NCBI GenBank assembly: GCA_016716385.1
Contig: JADJWL010000015.1
Span: forward strand, 28,405 to 92,404
Length of the DNA stretch: 64,000 nucleotides
Source: Bryobacterales bacterium
Lineage (GTDB): Bacteria; Acidobacteriota; Terriglobia; Bryobacterales; Bryobacteraceae
Direction of reading: 5' to 3'
Under the pieces are notes generated by a model. That model searched no databases. It saw only the letters and a program-made list of their open reading frames with translations, and was not told the origin of the DNA. Within the stretch, counting starts at the first letter, position 1; every line of letters begins with the position of its first letter. The position numbers were made by a program, and so were the translations under genes. Below, piece after piece: positions 8,008 to 17,000 of the stretch.

Positions 8008-8770
8008 TGCGGTTCCGGCTCCAGATCAGGTGCAGGCCGTCGAGGGTGAGGTTCTCATCGATGTGGCGCAGCGTGCGGGTGCCGGAGGCGATCATCCGCG
8101 CCTGGCCGCCGGTCGCGACCACGCGGGTCTCGGGACCGAGTTCCGCCGCCACACGCTCAACGATGCCGTCAATCATGCCGACCGCGCCATAGAACAGGCC
8201 TGAGCGCATGCTGTCCACGGTATTCGTCCCGATCACGGACTTCGGCTCGCCGAAATCCACCAGAGGCAGGCGCGCCGTCCGTGTGAACAGAGCCTCGATC
8301 GAAATATTGACGCCCGCGGCGATCACGCCGCCCAGGTATTCGGCCTGAGCTGAGACGGCATCGAAGGTGATGGCCGTGCCGAGGTCGACGACCACACACG
8401 GCCCACCGTACTTCGTGAACGCCGCCACGCTGTTCACGATGCGGTCCGCGCCCACTTCGCGCGGATTGTCGTAGCGGATTATGAGTCCGGTGTCGGTGGC
8501 ATGCGAAACGAACAGCGCCTCGGCGCCGAAGTAGCGGCGGATCGTGGCCGCGAGCGGTGCGTCGAGCGGCGGGACGACGCTGGCCACGATGATGCCGTCG
8601 ATCGACGCGAAATCGAGCCCGGCGAGCGCGAACAGGTTGCGCAACAGCACGCCCCATTCGTCGGTGGTCTGGTCGATCACGGTGCGCAGACGCCAGTCCG
8701 CCACCAGGCGCTCGCCGTCGAACACTCCCACGGTGACGTTGGAGTTGCCGGCGTCAAGCGCTAAGAGCAC
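7997..8770 (-). CDS. coaX: Type III pantothenate kinase
   Basis: CoaX phosphorylates pantothenate, the first step of coenzyme A synthesis. From the GTG at 8770 (preceded by GGAGG at 5-base spacing) the protein is 257 residues, typical of the family. Motifs are complete: the phosphate-binding DAGNSNVTVG (6-15), NPREVGADRIVNS with catalytic D109, the second nucleotide motif DLGTAITFD (129-137), and the C-terminal VVATGGQA. It overlaps birA by 17 bases and the downstream hypothetical by 11. Together with panB, panC and the DUF2520 gene at 44.7-47.2 kb it supplies most of the route to 4'-phosphopantothenate. Confidence 0.95.
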   Translation of the reverse strand: MLLALDAGNSNVTVGVFDGERLVADWRLRTVIDQTTDEWGVLLRNLFALAGLDFASIDGIIVASVVPPLDAPLAATIRRYFGAEALFVSHATDTGLIIRYDNPREVGADRIVNSVAAFTKYGGPCVVVDLGTAITFDAVSAQAEYLGGVIAAGVNISIEALFTRTARLPLVDFGEPKSVIGTNTVDSMRSGLFYGAVGMIDGIVERVAAELGPETRVVATGGQARMIASGTRTLRHIDENLTLDGLHLIWSRNRNGG

Positions 8771-9500
8771 GCACACCTCCGGTGTAAATCGTCTCCCGCG
8801 CACCGTCGTCGCGCCGGACCACGAGGAAGCCGGCGCCGTCGAGGCCTTCGGTGACGCCGTGCGTCCACTCATTGCCGCGAGCTACCTGGACACGCCGGCC
8901 GCGGGCGTAGCTCGATCGCCGCATGAACTGGTCGAAGATCGCGCGTTTGCCGGCGACGCGCAGCATCGCGAGAAACGCATCGGAGGCGCGAATGAGTTCG
9001 AAGAGCAGTTCTTCGCGCGACACTTCCTGTCCGGTGGCGAGGCGCAGCGAGGTGGCTTCGCCGGCCAGGGTTTCCGGAAACACTGCGTGGTTGGCATTGA
9101 TGCCGATGCCGGCGACCACAGCGTCTCCCGCCTGCACGAGGATGCCGGCGGCCTTCCGCTCTTCGAGCATCACGTCGTTCGGCCAGCGGAGGTCGCAGCC
9201 GAGGTCGGTGACGCGCGCGATCGCCTCGGCCGTCGCGAGACCAAGGGCAAGAGTGGCGGGCGGCAGGTCGCACGCGGCCATCGTCCTGCCGAGGACAATG
9301 GACACATAGAGCCCCTCATCGGGCGCCGAGTGCCAGACGTGGCCGTGACGGCCTTGCCCCGCTGTCTGCTCGTTGGCGACAACGATCGTCCCCGGCTGGC
9401 CCACCGCGGCGGCGACCCGCATCGTGGTGTCGACCGTTTCGAAATACTCGATCCTGCGTCCGGGCAGGGCCCTGCGGACGGAAGCGATATCCAGAGCCAT
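8754..9500 (-). CDS. birA: Biotin--[acetyl-CoA-carboxylase] ligase
   Basis: The enzyme activates biotin with ATP and attaches it to the biotin carboxyl carrier protein. From the ATG at 9500 it is 248 residues and lacks the N-terminal helix-turn-helix of bifunctional BirA, so it should be a ligase only. Landmarks are EYFETVDTTMR, the adenylate-binding GQGRHGHVW, DLRWPNDVM and KAAGILVQ. The start lies one base after the nadC stop, and the end overlaps coaX. A longer ORF reading further upstream would run into nadC and is not chosen. Confidence 0.92.
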   Translation of the reverse strand: MALDIASVRRALPGRRIEYFETVDTTMRVAAAVGQPGTIVVANEQTAGQGRHGHVWHSAPDEGLYVSIVLGRTMAACDLPPATLALGLATAEAIARVTDLGCDLRWPNDVMLEERKAAGILVQAGDAVVAGIGINANHAVFPETLAGEATSLRLATGQEVSREELLFELIRASDAFLAMLRVAGKRAIFDQFMRRSSYARGRRVQVARGNEWTHGVTEGLDGAGFLVVRRDDGARETIYTGGVRALSA

Positions 9501-9501
9501 G

Positions 9502-10326
9502 TCACAACTCCAGCCGGAAACTGATATCGGCGGCACGCGCGGAATGCGTGATCGCACCGGCGGAGACGAAATCAGCGCCCGTTCCGGCGTAGGCGCGGAC
9601 CGTCTCCAGAGTAATGCCTCCCGACAGTTCGACTGAGGCGCGTCCGGCAATGTGCGCGATCCATTCGCGCGCCTGGTCCGGAGTCAGATTATCCAACAGA
9701 AGCCGTGTCGCCCCGCAGGCGAGCGCTTCATCGAGTTCGGTCCGAGTCCGGACCTCGATTTCGACCGGCACGGCGCAGTGGCGCGTCGCTTCAAGCGCCT
9801 GCCGCACCCCGCCCGCCGCCGTGATGTGGTTGTTCTTGATGAGCACGGCGTCAAACAGGCCGAAGCGGTGGTTGGTCACGCCGCCGGCGGCGGCCGCCAT
9901 CTTCTCCAAACGGCGCAGACCGGGCGTTGTCTTGCGCGTGTCGAGCACACGGCACCCGGTTCCCTCGACGGCGGCGGCGAACTGCGACGCCAGCGTCGCG
10001 ACGCCACTGAGCCGCTGCAGGAAGTTCAACGCAACCCGCTCGCACTCCAGCAGCGTCCTCGCCGGCCCTTCGACCTGCGCCAGAGCGGCATCGCCCGGGA
10101 CCCGGTCGCCGTCCCTGTGCAGCGCCGTCACGGACACGCCGCCTCCGCGCCGGGCATAGACAGCGGGCAGCACCTCCATGCCGGCTACGACAAGATCCTC
10201 GCGTGCGAGGAACGTGCCCGCCGCGCGGCGGTCCGCCGGCACACAGGCCTCGGTGGTGACATCGCCGCTCCCGACGTCCTCGTCGAGCGCGCGCCGGATG
10301 GCGTCCTCGATATCCGCGGCGATCAT
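9502..10326 (-). CDS. nadC: Nicotinate-nucleotide pyrophosphorylase (carboxylating)
   Basis: NadC converts quinolinate and PRPP to nicotinate mononucleotide in de novo NAD synthesis. The 274-residue protein shows DEDVGSGDVTTEA near the N terminus, ERVALNFLQRLSGVAT, the substrate-binding DTRKTTPGLRRLEKMA, GGVTNHRFGL, LIKNNHI, and the C-terminal SGGITLETVRAYAGTGADFVS phosphate site (split here by description). All these are standard. Its ATG overlaps the valS stop by four bases. No nadA or nadB lies in the window. Confidence 0.95.
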   Translation of the reverse strand: MIAADIEDAIRRALDEDVGSGDVTTEACVPADRRAAGTFLAREDLVVAGMEVLPAVYARRGGGVSVTALHRDGDRVPGDAALAQVEGPARTLLECERVALNFLQRLSGVATLASQFAAAVEGTGCRVLDTRKTTPGLRRLEKMAAAAGGVTNHRFGLFDAVLIKNNHITAAGGVRQALEATRHCAVPVEIEVRTRTELDEALACGATRLLLDNLTPDQAREWIAHIAGRASVELSGGITLETVRAYAGTGADFVSAGAITHSARAADISFRLEL

Positions 10327-12995
10327 TGCGGCAAACCCGCCAGCGCGGCTCCTACCTTCTCCAACTGCTCCTCGTACTCGGACAGCTTGGTCCGCAGCGT
10401 CTGGACCACCTGTTCGGGCGCGCGGCTGATGAATGCCTCATTGCCGAGCTGCCGGTGGGAATTCGCGATCACCTTCTCGAGTTGCTCGCGTTCCTTGACC
10501 AGCCGGGTCCTCTGCGCCGCTGCCTGCTCGGCCGGGACGCGCAGCACAAGGTCGAACCCGGACCCGGAACGGACGGCGCCGGTGACGCGCTCAGCCGAAG
10601 CAGGCTCGACGGAGAGATCGGCGTTCGCCAACCGGTGGATGAACACGCCGTTGCGTTTCGCCATCTCCAGCGCGGCTTCCGAACAGTAGAGCACGCCCTC
10701 CAACTCCTGCCGCGGATCGAGCTTCATGTCCGCCCGCAGGTTGCGCGCCGCCGTGACAATCTCCTGGACGAGCTGCACTTCATGCTCGGCTGCGAGATCG
10801 GAGGCTTCCTGCCGGTATCGCGGAAACGCCGCCAGCGCAACCGACACCGGCAGTCCCTCCGTCCGGCCGTTCTTGAGGCGCTGCCACAGTTCCTCTGTGA
10901 GAAACGGCATCACCGGATGCAGCAGCCGGAGCGCGTATTCGAATGCCGCCAGAAGGTTCCGCCAGTGCGCATCGAGTCCCGATGCTTCGCGGAAACGCAG
11001 CTTCTTCATCTCCACGTACCAGTCGCAAAACTCGTGCCAGAAGAACTGCCACAGCCGCTGCGCGACCTCATGGAACCGGTATTGCTCCAGCGCCCGCTCG
11101 ACCTCGTCGGCGCACTGATTCAGACGGCTGAAGATCCAGCGGTCTTCGATCGGCGCCTCCAGGCTCTCGTCGGGCTCGGGGCGGAAGTCCTGCAAGTTGT
11201 CCGGCAGCCAGGGATCGACGCCGGAGCGCTCCATGTTCACAAACAGGAAGCGCGCCGCGTTCCAGATCTTGTTGGCGAAGGCGCGCGTGGACTCCATGCG
11301 CTCGGTCGTCAACACGATGTCAGTCCCGGGCGCGGCGCCCATCAGGAGTGCCAGACGCACCGCGTCGGTGCCGTACTGCGGAGTCACAACCAGGGGATCG
11401 ATCACGTTCCCCTTCGTTTTCGACATCTTCTGGCGCTCCGCGTCGCGAATCAGGCCGTGGATATAGACTTGGCGGAACGGGACGCTGCCGGTGCACTCGA
11501 TGCCGAACATGATCATCCGCGCAACCCAGAAGAAGATGATGTCGAAGCCGGTGATCAGGAGCGAGGTCGGATAGTAGACTTGCAGATCGTCCGTCTTCTC
11601 GGGCCAGCCCATCGTCGTGAAGGGCCAGAGACCGGAGCTGAACCAGGTATCGAGAACATCCGGATCCTGCTCGAAACGCGAGGACGCGCAACGCGGGCAC
11701 GACGTAGGAGCTTCCCGGTCCACTACGACTTCCCCGCAATCCTGGCAATACCAGGCGGGAATGCGGTGTCCCCACCACAACTGCCGCGACACGCACCAGT
11801 CGCGGATGTTGTACATCCACTCGAAATACGTCTTCTTCCAGTTTTCCGGGACGAACTGGATCCGCCCGGTTTCAACGGCGTCGATCGCCTTTTCGGCAAG
11901 CGGCTTGGTCTTGACGAACCATTGCGTGGAGACGAGCGGCTCCACCACGGTCTTGCAGCGGTCGCACTTGCCGACTCCGAGCGCGTACGGCTCGGTACTC
12001 GCGAGCAGCCCGAGGGCGTCGAGATCCGCCAGGATGCGCTTGCGCGCCTCGAACCGGTCGAGGCCGGCATACGCGCCCGCCGCCTCCGTCATCTCGCCGG
12101 TCTCGCCGATCACCTGGATCGACGGCAGGTTGTGACGGCGTCCGCACTCGAAATCGTTCGGGTCGTGCGCGGGCGTCACTTTCACGACGCCAGTGCCGAA
12201 CTCGGGGTCCGCCAGATCGTCCAGCACGATCGGGATCTCGCGGTTCATCAGCGGCAGCGTTACAGTCTTGCCGTGCAGGCCGCGGTACCGGGCGTCCGCC
12301 GCGTTGATTGCGACCGCGGTATCGCCCAACATCGTCTCGGGACGCGTCGTGGCGACCGTGAGAAACTGGTCGGTCCCTTGCACGGGATACCGGATATGCC
12401 ACAGATTCCCTTGCGTCTCTTCATGCGCGACTTCGAGGTCCGACAGCGCCGTGTGGCAACGCGGACACCAGTTCACCATGTACGAGCCGCGATAGATCAG
12501 CCCCTTTTCAAAGAGGCGGACAAACACTTCGCGCACCGCGCGGGAAAGGCCTTCGTCGAGAGTGAAGCGCTCGCGGCTCCAGTCGCAGCTTGCGCCAAGC
12601 TGCACCATCTGCCGCTTGATGGTGTCGCCCGATTCGGACTTCCATGCCCAGACGCGCTTCTCGAACTCCTCCCTGCCCAGATCGCGCCGCGTCTTGCCCT
12701 CCGCCGCCAGTTGCCGCTCCACCACCATTTGCGTGGCGATGCCGGCGTGGTCGGTGCCGGGCAGCCAGAGCGTGTTGTAGCCGGACATGCGGCGCCAGCG
12801 CACAATCGCGTCGATCTCGGTGTGCTCCAGCATGTGGCCCATGTGGAGCGAACCGGTGACGTTCGGCGGGGGAATCACGAGCGAAAAAACCGGACCTCCG
12901 GCGCCGGTAGACGCCTCGAAGATCCGCTTCTCGATCCACCACTGGGACCATTGGGGTTCGAACCGCTGGGGTTCGTACACTTTGTCGATCTGCAT
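10323..12995 (-). CDS. valS: Valyl-tRNA synthetase
   Basis: A class I aminoacyl-tRNA synthetase of 890 residues. The ATG at 12995 gives MQIDKVYEPQRFEPQW, the normal start; the open frame extends further upstream but that part overlaps the divergent protease gene and has no family resemblance. The HIGH motif is HMGH (51-54, in PNVTGSLHMGH), and KMSKTKGNVIDP carries the KMSKS loop. Zinc-type cysteine pairs are visible (WCPRCH, CDRC, CQDCG, CPRC), followed by the editing and anticodon-binding domains and a C-terminal coiled coil (about the last 65 residues). It leads the valS-nadC-birA-coaX operon. Confidence 0.97.
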   Translation of the reverse strand: MQIDKVYEPQRFEPQWSQWWIEKRIFEASTGAGGPVFSLVIPPPNVTGSLHMGHMLEHTEIDAIVRWRRMSGYNTLWLPGTDHAGIATQMVVERQLAAEGKTRRDLGREEFEKRVWAWKSESGDTIKRQMVQLGASCDWSRERFTLDEGLSRAVREVFVRLFEKGLIYRGSYMVNWCPRCHTALSDLEVAHEETQGNLWHIRYPVQGTDQFLTVATTRPETMLGDTAVAINAADARYRGLHGKTVTLPLMNREIPIVLDDLADPEFGTGVVKVTPAHDPNDFECGRRHNLPSIQVIGETGEMTEAAGAYAGLDRFEARKRILADLDALGLLASTEPYALGVGKCDRCKTVVEPLVSTQWFVKTKPLAEKAIDAVETGRIQFVPENWKKTYFEWMYNIRDWCVSRQLWWGHRIPAWYCQDCGEVVVDREAPTSCPRCASSRFEQDPDVLDTWFSSGLWPFTTMGWPEKTDDLQVYYPTSLLITGFDIIFFWVARMIMFGIECTGSVPFRQVYIHGLIRDAERQKMSKTKGNVIDPLVVTPQYGTDAVRLALLMGAAPGTDIVLTTERMESTRAFANKIWNAARFLFVNMERSGVDPWLPDNLQDFRPEPDESLEAPIEDRWIFSRLNQCADEVERALEQYRFHEVAQRLWQFFWHEFCDWYVEMKKLRFREASGLDAHWRNLLAAFEYALRLLHPVMPFLTEELWQRLKNGRTEGLPVSVALAAFPRYRQEASDLAAEHEVQLVQEIVTAARNLRADMKLDPRQELEGVLYCSEAALEMAKRNGVFIHRLANADLSVEPASAERVTGAVRSGSGFDLVLRVPAEQAAAQRTRLVKEREQLEKVIANSHRQLGNEAFISRAPEQVVQTLRTKLSEYEEQLEKVGAALAGLPQ

Positions 12996-13059
12996 CGGGA
13001 ATCTTCCAATATAGCAAGCCGGCGAGCCGCGAATTACACTGGAAAGGGGGTTCCCGGCT

Positions 13060-14439
13060 TTGTTTCGAGTCTTTGTGCTGGCTTGCGCGGCGGCCGCCGC
13101 GGTGTGTCCGCTTTGGGGGCAGCTTCGCGAACTGGACGCGGCGATGCGGTCTCTGGCGCGCCGGGTGGCGCCATCGGTTGTCGTGGTGGTGAGCGACGGC
13201 TTCCTGCCCGCGGTCGAACTGGAGTCCGAAGGCGACCTCGTGGCCATGCAGCAGACCTCCGGTTCGGGCGTCATCATCTCCCCGGACGGCTACATCATCA
13301 CCAACGCCCACGTGGTTCAGGGTGCAACCCGGGTCCAGGTGCAGTTGCCGCCGCGCGAGCCGGATCCAAGCCGGAGCATCGTCCGGCCCCGTGGGCGGGG
13401 TTTCGCCGCCAGGGTCATCGGCACGGACGCCGAGACGGACATCGCGCTTCTGAAGATCGAAGCAACCAACCTGCCCGCGCTGGATCTGGCTGACTCGGAC
13501 GACGTGCACCAGGGGCAGCTTGTCTTCGCGATCGGCACCCCGCGGGGTCTCGAGAACTCGCTGTCCATGGGCGTGGTCAGCGCGGTCGGCCGGCTGCTGC
13601 GTCCCGACGACCACGTCGTGTACCTGCAAACCGACGCCCCGATCAATCCCGGCAACAGCGGCGGACCGCTCCTCGACATCGAGGGCCGCGTCGTGGGCAT
13701 CAACACGCTGATTGTCTCGGAGAGCCAGGGCAACGAAGGTCTGGGGTTCGCGGTACCCAGCAACATCGTCCAGTCCGTGGTCACGCAGTTGCGGGCGCAT
13801 GGCGAGGTGATGCGCGGGGACATCGGCGTCTGGGCGCAATCGGTGACCCCCGGCATGACAGCCGCACTAGAGCTGCCGGTGGAGGGTGGGGTGATCGTGG
13901 CCGATGTCGAACCCGGCGGTCCGGGCGATATCGCCGGAGCGCGCATCGGGGACGTGATTCTGCGGCTGAACGGCAAGCCGATGGAGAACGCCCGGCAGTT
14001 TCACGTCAACATCTACAACGTGGAAGTGAACAGCGTCGCGCAATTGGAGATTCTGCGCAAGGGCAAAGCGATGACGCTGCGGCCGGTCGTGCTGGACCGC
14101 CCCGACGCGCCGGCCCGGCTCGCCGCGCTGGTCAACGAGCGGCAGAACCTGGTGGCGCGTCTGGGGGTGCTGGCCGTCGCCAAGGACAAGCAGTTGGCCG
14201 CGAAGCTGCCGCCGTTCCGGAGGAACTACGGCATCCTCGTCGCGAAAATCGCCCTCGGCCCCCGCCCGCAGCCTGGTCTGTTCCAGCCCGGAGATCTCAT
14301 CTACGAAGTGAACGGCCAGCCCATCTCTACACTGCACGAACTGCGATCGGTCCTGGACCCGCTCCCGCCAGGGGAGCACGTGGTCTTCCAGATCGAACGC
14401 CGGGGCCGGATCCGGTACCTCGAGACGAGTCTCGACTAG
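13060..14439 (+). CDS. HtrA/DegP-type serine protease with two PDZ domains
   Basis: An exported protease of 459 residues starting at TTG 13060, with GGAAAGGGGG upstream as ribosome-binding site. Residues 1-20 are a signal peptide (MFRVFVLACAAAAAVCPLWG). The trypsin-like domain holds the triad His84 (TNAHVV), Asp127 (TDIALL) and Ser200 (GNSGGP). A first PDZ domain follows (VIVADVEPGGPGDIAGARIG) and a second at the C terminus (GILVAKIALG...LFQPGDLIYEVNGQPI). It should act in envelope protein quality control. It is divergent from valS across 64 bases, and its stop overlaps that of the convergent protoglobin gene. Confidence 0.92.
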   Translation: MFRVFVLACAAAAAVCPLWGQLRELDAAMRSLARRVAPSVVVVVSDGFLPAVELESEGDLVAMQQTSGSGVIISPDGYIITNAHVVQGATRVQVQLPPREPDPSRSIVRPRGRGFAARVIGTDAETDIALLKIEATNLPALDLADSDDVHQGQLVFAIGTPRGLENSLSMGVVSAVGRLLRPDDHVVYLQTDAPINPGNSGGPLLDIEGRVVGINTLIVSESQGNEGLGFAVPSNIVQSVVTQLRAHGEVMRGDIGVWAQSVTPGMTAALELPVEGGVIVADVEPGGPGDIAGARIGDVILRLNGKPMENARQFHVNIYNVEVNSVAQLEILRKGKAMTLRPVVLDRPDAPARLAALVNERQNLVARLGVLAVAKDKQLAAKLPPFRRNYGILVAKIALGPRPQPGLFQPGDLIYEVNGQPISTLHELRSVLDPLPPGEHVVFQIERRGRIRYLETSLD

Positions 14440-15122
14440 AAGTCCCCGTCCTTCACATACGGGTGGCTCCACAGGGTCACCTGGAGGATGACCGACTTCA
14501 CCCACGCCTGGTGCATCTTGTCGACATCGTCCGCGCTGTGGCCCTTGTTGGCGAGAAACGGCTTCAACGTTGCGGTGATCGGGTAGATGAAAGCCGGCAG
14601 GTAGCGGTAGCTGATGTTGTCCACCGATGGCGCTCCGTCGGTCTGATTCTTGCCCGTGCGGTGGTGGCGGCGGCCGATTTCATGCTGGTAGTCGAGCCAC
14701 TTCTGGCCGTAGTCGGCCGCGGCGGTGTCGAGGATCCATTGGGCGAAGCGCCTGCGGACGGCGGCGAGGTAGTCCCCGTCCGGCTGCCCGTCGGACTTCC
14801 GGCCGAAGTAGTAGACGAGGTGCGGATGCGAGGCCACGAAGCCGTACCAGACGTCGAGCACCTGTTCGGTCTGGTCCTTCAGCACGTCGTGCGACATCCG
14901 CAGATAGCGGACATCGTCGCCGGTGAACAGCACTGATTTCTTGAGCAGATCGAGATCTTCCAGGCTGACAGGCGATTTGGCGAGCGCCGGCCGGCCGTAA
15001 GCGTATCCGGGAATTGCGGTAGACATCGGTTTCCTTTCCTGCGTTCCAGAGTGGTGAGTTGTTTGGGCGTACAGGCCTGCGACGGCCAGACACACCCCGA
15101 GTTGGACGATGCGAATCGTCAT
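14436..15122 (-). CDS. Protoglobin-family haem protein, possibly exported
   Basis: The conserved part (IPGYAYGRPALAKSPVSLED, then LLKKSVLFTGDDVRYLRMSH, WYGFVASHPHLVYYF) matches protoglobins, single-domain globins that bind O2, CO or NO. Two in-frame starts have good ribosome-binding sites. The ATG at 15122 (AGGAGGT, 8-base spacing) adds a signal-peptide-like leader, MTIRIVQLGVCLAVAGLYAQ. The ATG at 15026 (AGGAAAGG) gives about 196 residues, the normal protoglobin size without a leader. The longer form (228 residues) is reported. The gene follows a four-cysteine MarR regulator by 38 bases and is very probably co-transcribed with it. Confidence 0.85.
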   Translation of the reverse strand: MTIRIVQLGVCLAVAGLYAQTTHHSGTQERKPMSTAIPGYAYGRPALAKSPVSLEDLDLLKKSVLFTGDDVRYLRMSHDVLKDQTEQVLDVWYGFVASHPHLVYYFGRKSDGQPDGDYLAAVRRRFAQWILDTAAADYGQKWLDYQHEIGRRHHRTGKNQTDGAPSVDNISYRYLPAFIYPITATLKPFLANKGHSADDVDKMHQAWVKSVILQVTLWSHPYVKDGDF

Positions 15123-15160
15123 CGGAATCGACCTCCTGAACTGGTTCGAGTAACGAGGTC

Positions 15161-15790
15161 TTACGGAGTGAGGGCCACCCACTGATCCCATCGGTGGGAT
15201 CCGGCAGCGGTCTCAAAGTCAGGGCAGTCGATGCGTAGCGTGGCGTCGCCGAAAGCGGCATCGACGAAGTCACAGTGATGCGGCGCCTCAGGATTCGCGT
15301 GCACGCCCGGCCGGAAGTAGCGGCAGTTGACGCACATGTGCGCGACGGGAATCCTGCGCTGTTCCTGCAGGGTCCGGATCATCTTGACGAGGCCCCGGTG
15401 GAAGGCCACCTGCTCCGGGCCGGAGAGTGCATCGATCGCCGCCGCGAGAAGGTCAGGCCACGCGGTTGTGGCGGCGGCCTTCGAGCGTCCCGCCGCGGTC
15501 ACATGCAGCACAACCGCTCGCCCGTCGTCCGGCGCTCTCGCTTTCTCCACCAGACCCTTCGCGGCCAAAGTCGTGACCGCGTCGCTGGCCGTGGCGCGCG
15601 TTACGGCGAGTTGCTCCGCTACCTGGGATAGGTTCTGCGGACCCCGGGTATGCAGCACGGACAGCACCTGGGCCTGGGTCGGCGAGAGTTGTTGTTTCGC
15701 CGACTGGCTCCAGTCGTTGGTCTTGATGGCCAGCGCGACTTTATGCAGGCCCTGCGAAATCTGTTGCGCGACGGAATCGCCGGAAGGCAT
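15161..15790 (-). CDS. MarR-family regulator with a C-terminal four-cysteine extension
   Basis: From the ATG at 15790 the protein is 209 residues. Residues about 25-135 form the winged helix-turn-helix (LSPTQAQVLSVLHTRGPQNL, VAEQLAVTRATASDAVTTLA, then the wing RAPDDGRAVVLHVTAAG). The last 60 residues carry a CVNC pair, a HHC and a DCPDFE cysteine, a layout suited to an iron-sulfur cluster or zinc. A perfect palindrome (15794-15808) covers the ribosome-binding site and suggests autorepression. Because the protoglobin gene follows directly, a redox- or NO-responsive role is a reasonable inference, not a demonstrated one. Confidence 0.85.
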   Translation of the reverse strand: MPSGDSVAQQISQGLHKVALAIKTNDWSQSAKQQLSPTQAQVLSVLHTRGPQNLSQVAEQLAVTRATASDAVTTLAAKGLVEKARAPDDGRAVVLHVTAAGRSKAAATTAWPDLLAAAIDALSGPEQVAFHRGLVKMIRTLQEQRRIPVAHMCVNCRYFRPGVHANPEAPHHCDFVDAAFGDATLRIDCPDFETAAGSHRWDQWVALTP

Positions 15791-15793
15791 CTC

Positions 15794-15808
15794 GTTAGGA
15801 CTCCTAAC
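15794..15808 (-). promoter_or_regulatory. Palindromic operator candidate over the marR ribosome-binding site
   Basis: GTTAGGACTCCTAAC is a perfect 7-base inverted repeat around one central base, lying 3 bases before the MarR start codon and including its AGGAG ribosome-binding site. MarR proteins bind such palindromes as dimers. No second copy was noticed in front of the protoglobin gene, which agrees with a single operon promoter. Confidence 0.6.
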
Positions 15809-15849
15809 TAGATGTATCACGCCTGGAAGGCCGGGTCAATAGAAAATTT

Positions 15850-16989
15850 TCATCCCTTTAACCAGCGGTCAAACCAGTCGAAGGCTTCCTTCTGCATGGC
15901 GAGATCGAACTTGTGCGGACCGTCGTAGAAGCTGCCGCGATAGCGCTCGGGCGCACCGGCCTTTTTGTAGACTTCCGCCAGAATGCGATCGGCGCGCTCC
16001 ATCTCGGGCAGGGTGAACAGGGCGTCCTGGCGGTTGTTCTGCACGAGCACGGGATTCGGCGCACCAAGCCCCAGGACCTCGGGATAGTCCAGCTCGCGCG
16101 GCAGCGCCGGGACGTAGCACATCCAGGTGTGCGTATAGCACTTGTGGAGCAGGTAGTCGCGCCAGGTGGTCATCATGCCGACGCAACAGGAGCAGCGGAT
16201 GCGTTCGTCGGCGCCGGTCAGCATGACGGTGCGCAATCCGCCGCCGGACAACCCGCAGCAGCCGAGCCGCGTCGCGTCGACGTCGGGCCGCGAGGCGAGG
16301 TAGTCGAGCGCCCGCTGGTCGTCAAAGACGAAGACGCCCGGCCACGTCATGCCGGCGCTGAACAGGCTCTTGGCGATCAGGTGCTCGTGGCCGCCGGCGA
16401 AGCGGTTGTAGCGTTCGATCTCCTCGGGCGATTCGGGGTTGCTCTCGACGAGGTTGTTGCGGATGTTGCCCGGCAGGTCCGCCAGGCGCATGCGGCGGCT
16501 GCCGAATGTGAACGTGTCATGCACCAGCACCGCGTAGCCGCGCTTCGCCAGTTCGTTCGCCCACGCGACGCCGCCATAGTAATGCGCCTGGTGCTTCACC
16601 ATCAGCGGGTGCGGGTCGCGCGACATGCGGGTAATCTTGCGCAAGCCGAAATACTTGTTACCGCCATGGTCGTGCAGCGCGACGATGCCGGGCAGCTTGC
16701 CGGTGGCGCCGGCCGGCTTGAGCAGCAGCGCCTCGGTGGGCGGGCCGTACGGAAGCTGCCATTGCAGGTGTTCGATGGCGAGGCCGTCGAATTCCAGCTT
16801 GTGCTGTACGGCGGCGACCGGGGTGGCGGCGCCATCGGGACCCAGCAGCGTTTCGCGAAAGCGGGCCCGCGCCACTGGACGCCAGGCGTTGACGTCGCGG
16901 AACATGGGCTGGCGGAAGGAGAGCCGCGCCGGGTCAGGCATGCCGCGCGCGGCCCAGTCGCCGTAGGCGCCGATCATGTTGGGAGTCAT
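15850..16989 (-). CDS. Alpha/beta hydrolase (acetyl xylan esterase/dienelactone hydrolase-like)
   Basis: This 379-residue protein starts at ATG 16989 behind a GGGAG ribosome-binding site. It has the alpha/beta-hydrolase core: PGIVALHDHGGNKYFG (oxyanion strand region), a lid-like insertion, RLGCCGLSGGGLRTVMLTGA with the nucleophile Ser in GLSGGG, a late strand with Asp/Asn (NPVLVQNNRQDALF), and a catalytic His near the end (YDGPHKFDLAMQ). There is no signal peptide. It resembles large cytosolic esterases related to acetyl xylan esterases; the substrate is unknown. It follows the YihY gene by 11 bases. Confidence 0.75.
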   Translation of the reverse strand: MTPNMIGAYGDWAARGMPDPARLSFRQPMFRDVNAWRPVARARFRETLLGPDGAATPVAAVQHKLEFDGLAIEHLQWQLPYGPPTEALLLKPAGATGKLPGIVALHDHGGNKYFGLRKITRMSRDPHPLMVKHQAHYYGGVAWANELAKRGYAVLVHDTFTFGSRRMRLADLPGNIRNNLVESNPESPEEIERYNRFAGGHEHLIAKSLFSAGMTWPGVFVFDDQRALDYLASRPDVDATRLGCCGLSGGGLRTVMLTGADERIRCSCCVGMMTTWRDYLLHKCYTHTWMCYVPALPRELDYPEVLGLGAPNPVLVQNNRQDALFTLPEMERADRILAEVYKKAGAPERYRGSFYDGPHKFDLAMQKEAFDWFDRWLKG

Positions 16990-17000
16990 TGGCTCCCAGC

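Noticed and set aside
12941..12975. GGTTCGAA-like words considered as a tRNA T-arm
   Set aside because: They lie inside valS coding sequence and no acceptor stem or anticodon arm can be folded around them.
10326..13493. A 1055-codon open frame on the plus strand opposite valS
   Set aside because: It is antisense to a complete valyl-tRNA synthetase with all motifs; long shadow frames are common in GC-rich genes and its translation is low-complexity Arg/His/Leu with no family resemblance.
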